Assembly: GCA_040756745.1 (NCBI GenBank)
Contig: JBFLYO010000061.1
Coordinates: 1-7,676, forward strand
Direction of reading: 5' to 3'
DNA: 7,676 nucleotides
Source of the DNA: JBFLYO01 sp040756745
GTDB lineage: Bacteria; Bacteroidota; Ignavibacteria; UBA10030; UBA6906
Part shown: piece after piece, positions 1 through 4,813 of the stretch
How the letters are laid out: every line of letters begins with the position of its first letter
Numbering within the stretch: position 1 is the first letter of the stretch
Program-made: the position numbers and the translations under genes
The notes under the pieces: generated by a model
Databases searched by the model: none
Seen by the model: the letters and a program-made list of their open reading frames with translations, nothing else
What the model was told of the DNA's origin: nothing

Positions 1-40
1 GTTCTCGTCCGAGCGTCCGTCGGTTTCCAGTGAGGCTGTC

Positions 41-267
41 GGGCCTCCGCGCCCGACGGTGTACCGCGATGCTCAGGGGCCTCCGCGCCCGACGCTGTAC
101 CGCGATGCTCAGGGGCCTCCGCGCCCGACGCTGTACCGCGATGCTCAGAGGCCTCCGCGCCCGATGGTGTACCGCGATGCTCAGGGACCTCCGCGCCCGA
201 CGCTGTACCGCGGTGCTCAGAGGCCTCCGCGCCCGACGCTGTACCGCGATGCTCAGGGGCCTCCGCC
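41..267. repeat. 36-bp tandem array, six full copies and a partial seventh
   Basis: Units start at 41, 77, 113, 149, 185 and 221, and a seventh begins at 257 and decays after about 10 bases. Copies 2 and 3 are identical; the others differ by one to three substitutions, at unit positions 1, 3, 16, 18 and 29. Each unit carries GGGC-CTCCGC-GCCC or a close variant. In the first copy this extends to a 7-bp stem, GTCGGGC (38-44) with GCCCGAC (51-57), around a 6-nt loop. The 36-bp period keeps a frame open as a 12-residue repeat in two frames, but no RBS, signal or family supports a protein. There are no spacers, so this is not a CRISPR. The core is the inverse of the one in the 974-1107 array. Confidence 0.9.
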
Positions 268-348
268 CTTGGGGTAGTCGGTCACGATGTCGCGGAGAAT
301 CGAACAGCTCTAATAGCCGTCCAGCCCTCTCTGAGTGTGGAACCCGCA

Positions 349-894
349 CTATCGTCCCGAGTCAAGTGGAGTGCCTCCACCGGCCTTTCGTGGGTGGGTT
401 ACGACCGTCGCCGAACACCACATCCACCTGTACTGTGTGAGGGTCGGCCACCTCTTGAATGGGTTTTGTTCGACGTACTTGAGCGTTCGGCTGAGCTCCC
501 TTCTTGATCTGATCAATCTCTCGTAATACTCATTCTGCCACACCTTACCATGTCTCTTTGACCTCCGCTGAAGCTGGTTTGCTGTGAAAGATTTCCAGGA
601 ATGGACAACATCCTCAAGTCTTACCCCAGGCTTTGGCAAGACGACGACATGAACATGATCGTCCATTACCGCGTACCCCAGGATGTCGTAACGTTTGGTC
701 GAAAAGTGCAAGATTGCCTGAACAACTAGCTCGCGCTCAGGATCGCTCAGAAGGCGTTGCAATCTGTGCAGGCGCCAGGTGACGAAATAAGGATGACCTG
801 GAACGCGCAGATGCGGTAGGTGACGGCGGTAAATCCTTATCGGGCCAAAAACCCTTGGATCCCCGCGCGGCCCAAATTTTGCAGCCGTGATCAT
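349..894 (-). CDS. REP-associated tyrosine transposase (RAYT, Y1/HUH family)
   Basis: This 181-residue protein belongs to the IS200-like Y1 transposase superfamily, RAYT branch. These are single-strand DNA nucleases that cut and join at REP hairpins. The N-terminal part carries the family signature LRVPGHPYFVTWRLH (residues 29-43). The metal-binding HUH motif is DDHVHVVV, with H80 and H82. Further family signatures are SWKSFTA (99-105), GKVWQNEYYERLIR (116-129) and LKYVEQNP (138-145). Y140 in the last is the likely catalytic tyrosine, about 60 residues after the HUH motif as in other Y1 enzymes; Y123/Y124 are less likely. Length is typical, and no frameshift or internal stop is seen, so it may be active. 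The ATG at 894 is the only good start upstream of the domain; its Shine-Dalgarno is weak. The gene is divergent from mltD, with REP-like hairpins between them. Confidence 0.92.
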   Translation of the reverse strand: MITAAKFGPRGDPRVFGPIRIYRRHLPHLRVPGHPYFVTWRLHRLQRLLSDPERELVVQAILHFSTKRYDILGYAVMDDHVHVVVLPKPGVRLEDVVHSWKSFTANQLQRRSKRHGKVWQNEYYERLIRSRRELSRTLKYVEQNPFKRWPTLTQYRWMWCSATVVTHPRKAGGGTPLDSGR

Positions 895-973
895 TCCACG
901 GAAAGAGGTCGGGGAAAGCAGTGTCTTTTGATTGTTACTCGGTATGGGACGATTTTACGAATACATTCGACCA

Positions 974-1107
974 TATGGCCTGGATTGGGACGGGCACGGA
1001 GGCCCGTCCGCTCACTTTGCTATGGCCTGGATTGGGACGGGCACGGAGGCCCGTCCGCTCACTTTGCTATGGCCTGGATTGGGACGGGCACAGAGGGCCG
1101 TCCCTAC
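974..1107. repeat. 47-bp REP-like hairpin array, two full copies and a diverged third
   Basis: Units start at 974, 1021 and 1068. The first two are identical over 47 bp; the third diverges after its hairpin. Each holds a strong hairpin. In unit 1, GGACGGGC (988-995) pairs perfectly with GCCCGTCC (1002-1009) around ACGGAG. In unit 3, GGGACGG (1081-1087) pairs with CCGTCCC (1098-1104). On the minus strand unit 3 reads GTAG (1107-1104) directly 5' of the hairpin, which is the tetranucleotide typical of REP sequences recognised by RAYTs. The array lies between the divergent RAYT and mltD genes. Reading frames cross it only because it lacks stops; it is not part of mltD. Confidence 0.9.
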
Positions 1108-1147
1108 GGCGAGCGAATAGCGATGATGGCGATGGTTAATCCCTCGC

Positions 1148-1176
1148 TTGAATCTTCGCCTAAAACCTGCTATCTT
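1148..1176 (+). promoter_or_regulatory. Sigma-70-like promoter for mltD
   Basis: A -35 box TTGAAT (1148-1153) and a -10 box TATCTT (1171-1176) are separated by exactly 17 bp. The predicted transcription start is near 1183, leaving a leader of about 27 nt before the mltD ATG. The site begins about 40 bp beyond the end of the REP-like array, so the hairpins lie upstream of the promoter and outside the transcript. Prediction from sequence only. Confidence 0.55.
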
Positions 1177-1209
1177 GGAACAAATTACATCACACGCCAG
1201 TGGGGACGC

Positions 1210-3492
1210 ATGATCAAAACAGCTGCCGGGGTGCTTGCCGCTTCCATAGTGCTTTTCGCTGGCTGCGCAAACGAAGAAACGACAACCGCCCCCCGACGGC
1301 AGGTCGTGCATGCCCTGCCGGATACAACTGTTTCGCCCCCCTCCGCCCGCCCTGCTGATCTCACAACCGATACATCGCACTTCATCAACGGGGAAGCTCA
1401 GCCGGAGACTACTGTCTCCGATTCCCTCGTCGCCGCGCTCCTCGAGCAGGCACGCCAGCACTATGTGTCGGCCATCGCCGCGCAGGAAAGCGGCGACTCC
1501 GCACGGTCCGCTTTCCAGTTCGAAGAGGCCATCGCTCTCCTGAACGAGCTCAGCTACATCCCCGACGCCGACAGCAACAAGGACTTCAATGATCTGAGCA
1601 AGGCCGTCGTCGAGGATTACGAGCAATACATTGCACGCATCGACAGCCTGAGTCCGCAGAGCTCCATCTTTGCCCTCCGTGAAAAACTCAACCAGCTGAC
1701 GGAGATCGCAGATTCCGCCGACACGGGCGGCACGACCGCGGTCGTGCAGGGGACGACAGTTCCGCTCGTGATCAACAACCTGGTGGAACAGAACATCAGG
1801 TTCTTTCAGCAAAAGGGGAGGGATCACATGGAGCGCTGGCTCCGGATGGCTGGACGGTACTTTCCCCTGATGAAGAAGGTGATGCGTGAGGAGGGGCTCC
1901 CCGAGGAGATCGTCTACCTCTCGATGCCCGAAAGCGGCCTCAACCCTGTCGCGCGCTCCTGGAAGAAGGCCGTCGGCCTGTGGCAGTTCGTGAAAGGGAC
2001 GGGACGGGTTTACGGCCTCTCGGGGAACTTCTGGTACGACGAGCGTCGCGATTTCGAAAAAGCCACGCGGGCCGCGGCACGCCACCTGCGCGACCTGTAT
2101 GAGGAGTTCAACGATTGGTACCTTGCGCTTGCCGCCTACAACTCCGGCGCGGGACGCGTCTACCGGGGGATCAGGAGGAGTGGGTCAACCGACTTCTGGG
2201 AAATGCGGCGCCGCCTCCCGCGCGAGACACGCAACTACGTTCCCCAGTTCATCGCCGTCACGGTGATCGGACTCAACCCCGCCGCCTACGGGTTTGAACA
2301 GATCGAACCGGAGCCGCCGCTGGAATACGAGACAGTCAGCGTGGACGATTGCGTGGATCTTGAGGTCCTGGCAGGGTGTGCCGGCACCGATGTGGAGACC
2401 ATGAGGATGCTGAACCCTGAGCTCGTGCAGTGGTGTACCCCGCCCGGCGCCAGAGGGTATGGCTTGCGTGTTCCGGTTGGTTCAGCTGCGGGGTTCCGCG
2501 AGCGGTATGCGGAGATCCCTGAGTCGCAGAAGCGCGACATGATCGTCCACACCATCCACAGGGGCGAAACACTGAGCCAGATCGCGCAGCACTACGGCAT
2601 TCCCCTGAGCGTGATCCAGGAATCGAACAGGATGGCGAAGGCACGGAACCTCAGGGTGGGCAAGACAATCGTCATCCCCGTCCCGCGCGGGTCACGACGC
2701 TTCGCGTCGCTTATTACATCCTCTGCCCGCGTCGAGCCGTCGGCAGGTCGTGCGGTTGCGGCTGATGCACGGCGGACCAACGGTAAGGCGAAAATTGCGA
2801 AGGCGCTTGCGTATGCGCAGAAGCGCCAACCGCCGGACGCGGCAGACAAGACCAGGTGTACCTACCGCGTGAAGAAAGGGGACACGATCGGCCATATCGC
2901 CGAATGGTACGGGGTGCGCGCGGCGGACATCAGGAACTGGAACGACATTCCGTACGGACGCCCGATTCGTGCGGGGGCGGAGCTTGAGGTGTGGGTCGAT
3001 AAGAGTGAAGCCCCGCAGTTTGCGAAGATCGACGAGATGAGCTTCGCGGAAAAGCAGGCGTCGGTCGCCCGGCTGCGTCCGGCAGCGGAGAGCAATGAGA
3101 ATGGCGGCGAGGGATCGCAGCACTACACGGTGAAGCGGGGTGACACGCTTGGGCGGATCGCCATGTCGTTCGGCGTCTCTATCGAGCAGCTTCAGCGGTG
3201 GAACCATCTCAAAGGGAGCCGGATCGTTGCAGGTCAGGATCTGGTGATCCATGCCGATGCGCAGGCGGTTGCCCGGATGCCGCGTCGCGTCCAGAAGCCA
3301 GGCGCAACGCCCCAGCAGGGGGAGAGGGTCCTCGTTTACAGGGTGAAGCGGGGAGACACGTTGTGGGACATCGCGCGAGCCCACAATGTCGAGCCGCGCG
3401 ACCTGAAGGTCTGGAATGACATTACCCGCAACAGGATCTATGCGGGACAGGAACTCATCATCCGACTCGGCCCGGCCGATTCGCAGCAATAG
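1210..3492 (+). CDS. mltD: Membrane-bound lytic murein transglycosylase D-like lipoprotein with four LysM domains
   Basis: This 760-residue enzyme cleaves peptidoglycan glycan strands, forming 1,6-anhydro ends, probably in the periplasm anchored by lipid. The N-terminus has a lipoprotein signal peptide with lipobox FAGC, making C19 the lipidated residue. Residues 73-155 are helical and TPR-like. The SLT domain covers about 208-345: catalytic E241 lies in PESGLNP, followed by GLWQF and AAYNSGAGRV (Y310). LysM peptidoglycan-binding repeats lie near 446-490, 552-597, 638-682 and 709-755, the last three opening with YxVKxGDT; a degenerate LysM-like stretch with three cysteines lies around 370-420. 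I chose the ATG at 1210 because it starts the signal peptide and has GGGG about 5 nt upstream. The frame stays open back to 820, but only through the REP array. The gene converges with the next one, the stops being 6 bp apart. Confidence 0.95.
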   Translation: MIKTAAGVLAASIVLFAGCANEETTTAPRRQVVHALPDTTVSPPSARPADLTTDTSHFINGEAQPETTVSDSLVAALLEQARQHYVSAIAAQESGDSARSAFQFEEAIALLNELSYIPDADSNKDFNDLSKAVVEDYEQYIARIDSLSPQSSIFALREKLNQLTEIADSADTGGTTAVVQGTTVPLVINNLVEQNIRFFQQKGRDHMERWLRMAGRYFPLMKKVMREEGLPEEIVYLSMPESGLNPVARSWKKAVGLWQFVKGTGRVYGLSGNFWYDERRDFEKATRAAARHLRDLYEEFNDWYLALAAYNSGAGRVYRGIRRSGSTDFWEMRRRLPRETRNYVPQFIAVTVIGLNPAAYGFEQIEPEPPLEYETVSVDDCVDLEVLAGCAGTDVETMRMLNPELVQWCTPPGARGYGLRVPVGSAAGFRERYAEIPESQKRDMIVHTIHRGETLSQIAQHYGIPLSVIQESNRMAKARNLRVGKTIVIPVPRGSRRFASLITSSARVEPSAGRAVAADARRTNGKAKIAKALAYAQKRQPPDAADKTRCTYRVKKGDTIGHIAEWYGVRAADIRNWNDIPYGRPIRAGAELEVWVDKSEAPQFAKIDEMSFAEKQASVARLRPAAESNENGGEGSQHYTVKRGDTLGRIAMSFGVSIEQLQRWNHLKGSRIVAGQDLVIHADAQAVARMPRRVQKPGATPQQGERVLVYRVKRGDTLWDIARAHNVEPRDLKVWNDITRNRIYAGQELIIRLGPADSQQ

Positions 3493-3498
3493 CTGCTG

Positions 3499-3924
3499 TT
3501 ACCGTTGTGACCCGACGGCGATGAGCCGGTGCCAGTATTCCCGGTGGATGTAGTGGGTCGTGATGGAGGTGAATTCCGCGACGAGTTCCTGCGGCATCAT
3601 CACGTAAAGCATCGAAGCCTGCTCACGCAACCCCGCGTTGTGGTCGAGGAAGACGTTGTACTCCTCCAGCGAGTCTTCCGAATCCAGGCTCTGCCTGTCT
3701 TCCCGTATCAGGCCGAACACAATCCTCCTGTACTTCGGATCGAACCCGATGAGGTCGGGGCGTTTGTTCTTTGCCGACCCGAAGCCGGTGTTCGTGATCT
3801 CCGGAGGGAGATCCAGCCCCTCGATCCCGCGTGCCCCCTTGATTTCGATCCCTTCGCCCGTCAGCAGGTCACAGAGCTCACGGAGGAGGAGATCACGGGA
3901 GCGGGTTGTAGGCGTGGTGGACAT
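3499..3924 (-). CDS. Hypothetical protein with a degenerate PD-(D/E)XK-like motif
   Basis: The product is 141 residues from the ATG at 3924; an in-frame TTG at 3933 would add three residues. I do not recognise a named family. The N-terminus is helical (SRDLLLRELCDLL), followed by KNKRPDLIGFDP and RRIVFGLIRED, then an acidic helix and a C-terminal region rich in H, Y and R. The spacing of PD (D57) to a hydrophobic strand ending GLIR (71-74) resembles a PD-(D/E)XK nuclease core in which E-x-K has become L72-x-R74. Such a protein would be an inactive relative, or the likeness is coincidental. The composition (acidic, no long basic or proline-rich runs) supports this strand; the opposite-strand frames look like shadows. 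The region upstream is CT-rich on this strand, so no Shine-Dalgarno is visible. No signal peptide, so probably cytoplasmic. Confidence 0.72.
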   Translation of the reverse strand: MSTTPTTRSRDLLLRELCDLLTGEGIEIKGARGIEGLDLPPEITNTGFGSAKNKRPDLIGFDPKYRRIVFGLIREDRQSLDSEDSLEEYNVFLDHNAGLREQASMLYVMMPQELVAEFTSITTHYIHREYWHRLIAVGSQR

Positions 3925-3930
3925 CAGAAT

Positions 3931-3983
3931 CAAGAAGAGAAGAGAGATGAGAGATGAGAGATCTCTCTCATCTTCTTTCTCCC
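3931..3983. repeat. Polypurine/polypyrimidine tract with central palindrome
   Basis: A nearly pure GA run (3932-3961, with iterations of GAGAT and GATGAGA) switches abruptly to a CT run (3963-3983). At the switch is the perfect palindrome GAGAGATCTCTC (3956-3967). Offset pairing of GATGAGAGA (3953-3961) with TCTCTCATC (3964-3972) is also possible. The tract lies in the 5' leader of the minus-strand hypothetical gene and replaces its expected Shine-Dalgarno. It could be a hairpin affecting translation or simply replication slippage. Confidence 0.6.
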
Positions 3984-4007
3984 AAGCATAACGCCAAACT
4001 CCTAATG

Positions 4008-4018
4008 GCGGAGGGGGA
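4008..4018. repeat. Left 11-bp direct repeat (attachment-site or target-duplication candidate)
   Basis: GCGGAGGGGGA here is identical to 4603-4613, where the same bases form the 3' end of the tRNA-Ser gene. It ends exactly one base before the outermost left palindrome begins at 4019. The match stops on both sides of the 11 bp. The sequence is purine-rich, which raises the odds of a chance match, but its position at the element edge argues against that. Confidence 0.6.
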
Positions 4019-4097
4019 CCGACTACGTCCCTGGGAAGCGGGACTTCGTCGGTTAAGACCCGACTACGTCCCTGGGAAGCGGGACTTCGTCGGTTAA
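4019..4097. repeat. Left palindrome pair, two identical 38-bp copies
   Basis: Copies at 4019-4056 and 4060-4097 are identical over 38 bp, with a period of 41. Each is an imperfect hairpin: CCGACTACGTCCC pairs with GGGACTTCGTCGG around an 8-nt loop, TGGGAAGC. The only two mismatches lie at TAC opposite TTC in the middle of the 13-bp arms. The inner copy encodes the C-terminal tail of the nuclease, and the edge of the outer copy supplies its stop codon. The hairpins may also act as a bidirectional transcription barrier. Confidence 0.9.
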
Positions 4098-4394
4098 AAT
4101 TCGTCTTTTGAGTATTGCTCTCCCCGATCCGGTCTTGAAATATCTTTCAAGCTTTCGGGCCGAGGCTTCTGTTTGGACAGCGACATATGCCAGGAGCTTC
4201 AGGGGGCGAAAATGCTTGGTTGATCTTACACTGCCACCAGCATGTTCATCAAGTCGACGGCCCAGATTGATCGTCGAGCCGACATAGGTGAACGAGTGAT
4301 TGACGCTTCCCAGGACGTACACGAAACAGCATCGACTCTCGAATGATCGGAGAATTCCCCCGTCGAGGTCACTCAGTATCTGCCTCTCATCCAT
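4053..4394 (-). CDS. GIY-YIG family endonuclease (UvrC-type domain, stand-alone)
   Basis: From the ATG at 4394 the protein has 113 residues; an adjacent ATG at 4397 is also possible. AAGGG lies 4 nt before the ATG at 4397 and 7 nt before the one at 4394, the better spacing. Numbered from 4394, the domain begins at CFVYVL (residues 23-28, the GIY half). YVG (37-39) is the YIG half. NLGRRLDEH follows with the likely catalytic arginine R46 or R47. STKHFRPLKLL comes next, and KLERYFKTGSGR carries the metal-binding glutamate E83. All key residues are present, so the nuclease should be active on DNA. The last 13 or so residues (TDEVPLPRDVVGS) are encoded by the inner left palindrome. The frame stays open upstream to 4499 only by running through the right palindrome, which I reject as start. 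The base composition looks less GC-rich than in neighbouring genes, in line with transfer. Confidence 0.85.
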   Translation of the reverse strand: MDERQILSDLDGGILRSFESRCCFVYVLGSVNHSFTYVGSTINLGRRLDEHAGGSVRSTKHFRPLKLLAYVAVQTEASARKLERYFKTGSGRAILKRRILTDEVPLPRDVVGS

Positions 4395-4469
4395 CATCCC
4401 ACCCTTGGTATTGAATGCGATCAATCCAGGTGGGAAAACGGAGATCAATCTCTCAAACTCTGAGGGCAT

Positions 4470-4604
4470 GCTCAACGAAGTCCCGCCCATGCTCAACATG
4501 AGCGCTCTTGTGCGGGGCGGGACGCAGTACCCTTGAGCTTGCTCAACGAAGTCCCGCCCATGCTCAACATGAGCGCTCTTGTGCGGGGCGGGACGTAGTT
4601 GAGC
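4470..4604. repeat. Right palindrome pair, two near-identical 59-bp copies
   Basis: Copies at 4470-4528 and 4541-4599 differ at one base (C4525 versus T4596), with a period of 71. In copy 2, the arm GCTCAACGAAGTCCCGCCC (4541-4559) pairs with GGGCGGGACGTAGTTGAGC (4586-4604), 17 of 19 positions. The two mismatches fall at the same place as in the left palindromes. The 26-nt interior holds a second small hairpin, GCTC-AACAT-GAGC, and the self-complementary GAGCGCTC, so a branched fold is possible. Copy 1 has a 6-nt insertion (ACCCTT replacing T) in its right foot. The second copy abuts the tRNA 3' end, where it could also act as a terminator-like structure for the tRNA. Confidence 0.9.
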
Positions 4605-4613
4605 GGAGGGGGA
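4603..4613. repeat. Right 11-bp direct repeat inside the tRNA-Ser 3' end
   Basis: GCGGAGGGGGA is identical to 4008-4018. On the minus strand it covers one T-stem base, the whole 3' acceptor strand CCCCTCC, the discriminator G and one base beyond the tRNA. This is the usual placing of an attachment site for elements that insert into tRNA 3' ends and restore the gene. Confidence 0.6.
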
Positions 4614-4693
4614 GAGATTCGAACTCTCGACAGAGGTTTACCCCCTGTGACGGTTTAGCAAACCGTTGGTTTCGACCACTCACCCACCCCTCC
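4604..4693 (-). tRNA. trnS: tRNA-Ser (anticodon GCU)
   Basis: The 90-nt gene folds as a class II tRNA. The acceptor stem is GGAGGGG with CCCCTCC, discriminator G, and no encoded CCA. The anticodon stem is ACGGT with ACCGT around TTGCTAA, giving anticodon GCT at 4659-4657 (reads AGC/AGU codons). A long variable arm, ACAGGGG-GTAAA-CCTCTGT, is typical of serine tRNAs. The T arm is GAGAG-TTCGAAT-CTCTC. The D stem is short (GGT with ACC), as usual for this family. Its 3' end abuts the right palindrome of the GIY-YIG unit and forms part of the 11-bp direct repeat. Confidence 0.95.
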
Positions 4694-4708
4694 GGTCGAT
4701 CAAACGCA

Positions 4709-4737
4709 AATATAGGCAGAAAAAGAGATCAAAACAA
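4709..4737 (-). promoter_or_regulatory. Promoter of tRNA-Ser
   Basis: On the minus strand, -35 TTGTTT (4737-4732) and -10 TATATT (4714-4709) are 17 bp apart. The -10 lies 15 nt upstream of the mature tRNA 5' end, leaving a leader of several nt. The -10 extended by two bases reads TATATTTG, which also fits the Bacteroidota motif TAnnTTTG, with a TTG 20 nt upstream. The rest of 4694-4813 is AT-rich and shows nothing else. Confidence 0.6.
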
Positions 4738-4813
4738 TCGAAACTGGCGGACGCGCTGTTGATTCTTTACACGGTTTTTTGCATGTTGCGTCATATACAT
4801 TCGTTGTAACTCC

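Larger units (their letters stand above)
38..1107. mobile_element. RAYT/REP locus: tyrosine transposase gene between oppositely oriented palindromic arrays
   Basis: A RAYT gene (349-894, minus) has palindromic repeat arrays on both sides. Read on the plus strand, the right array carries the core GGGCACGGAGGCCC. The left array carries GGGCCTCCGCGCCC, whose reverse complement is GGGCGCGGAGGCCC. The two cores therefore match at 13 of 14 positions and face in opposite directions around the gene. This is the usual setting of REP-associated tyrosine transposases, which are single-copy, host-resident enzymes that act on REP hairpins and are normally flanked by them. No convincing target-site duplication was seen at the outer edges, so the limits given are simply those of the arrays. 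It may be a domesticated REP-generating locus rather than an element that still moves as a unit. Confidence 0.75.
4019..4602. mobile_element. Candidate GIY-YIG endonuclease element flanked by paired palindromes, inserted at tRNA-Ser
   Basis: The unit of about 584 bp contains one gene (GIY-YIG nuclease, minus strand), two tandem palindromes at each end, and an 11-bp direct repeat (GCGGAGGGGGA) directly outside both ends. The palindromes are mirror-oriented: at both ends the outward arm carries the GTAG-type sequence (GGGACGTAG or its complement) and the gene-proximal arm carries GAAGTCCC or its complement. The right direct repeat is the acceptor-stem end of the tRNA gene, so the layout matches insertion at a tRNA 3' end that left the tRNA intact. 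No integrase or transposase is encoded other than the GIY-YIG nuclease. That the nuclease moves the unit is inference; the repeats and boundaries are seen directly. Confidence 0.6.

Noticed and set aside
41..267. CRISPR array
   Set aside because: The 36-bp units are directly joined with no spacers and there are no cas genes; it is a plain tandem repeat.
30..440. Small protein made of 12-residue repeats
   Set aside because: The frame is open only because the repeat length is a multiple of three. No ribosome site, signal or known family, and the tail overlaps the RAYT gene antisense.
10..1115. CGAGCG at 10-15 and 1110-1115 as a target-site duplication around the RAYT locus
   Set aside because: Six bases only, 30 bp outside the left array and in GC-rich sequence; easily chance.
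820..1209. N-terminal extension of the mltD frame back to 820
   Set aside because: It passes through the REP-like array and the promoter and overlaps the RAYT gene. The lipoprotein signal peptide and ribosome site place the start at 1210.
3484..3495. CAGC-AATA-GCTG as a terminator between the convergent genes
   Set aside because: Only a 4-bp stem and no T tract; too weak to call.
3529..3957. Plus-strand frames opposite the hypothetical gene
   Set aside because: They mirror the minus-strand gene, have atypical composition and would overlap it entirely.
4395..4499. Upstream start (4499) for the GIY-YIG nuclease
   Set aside because: The extra 35 residues come partly from the right palindrome and are not part of the domain; a ribosome site fits the ATG at 4394/4397.
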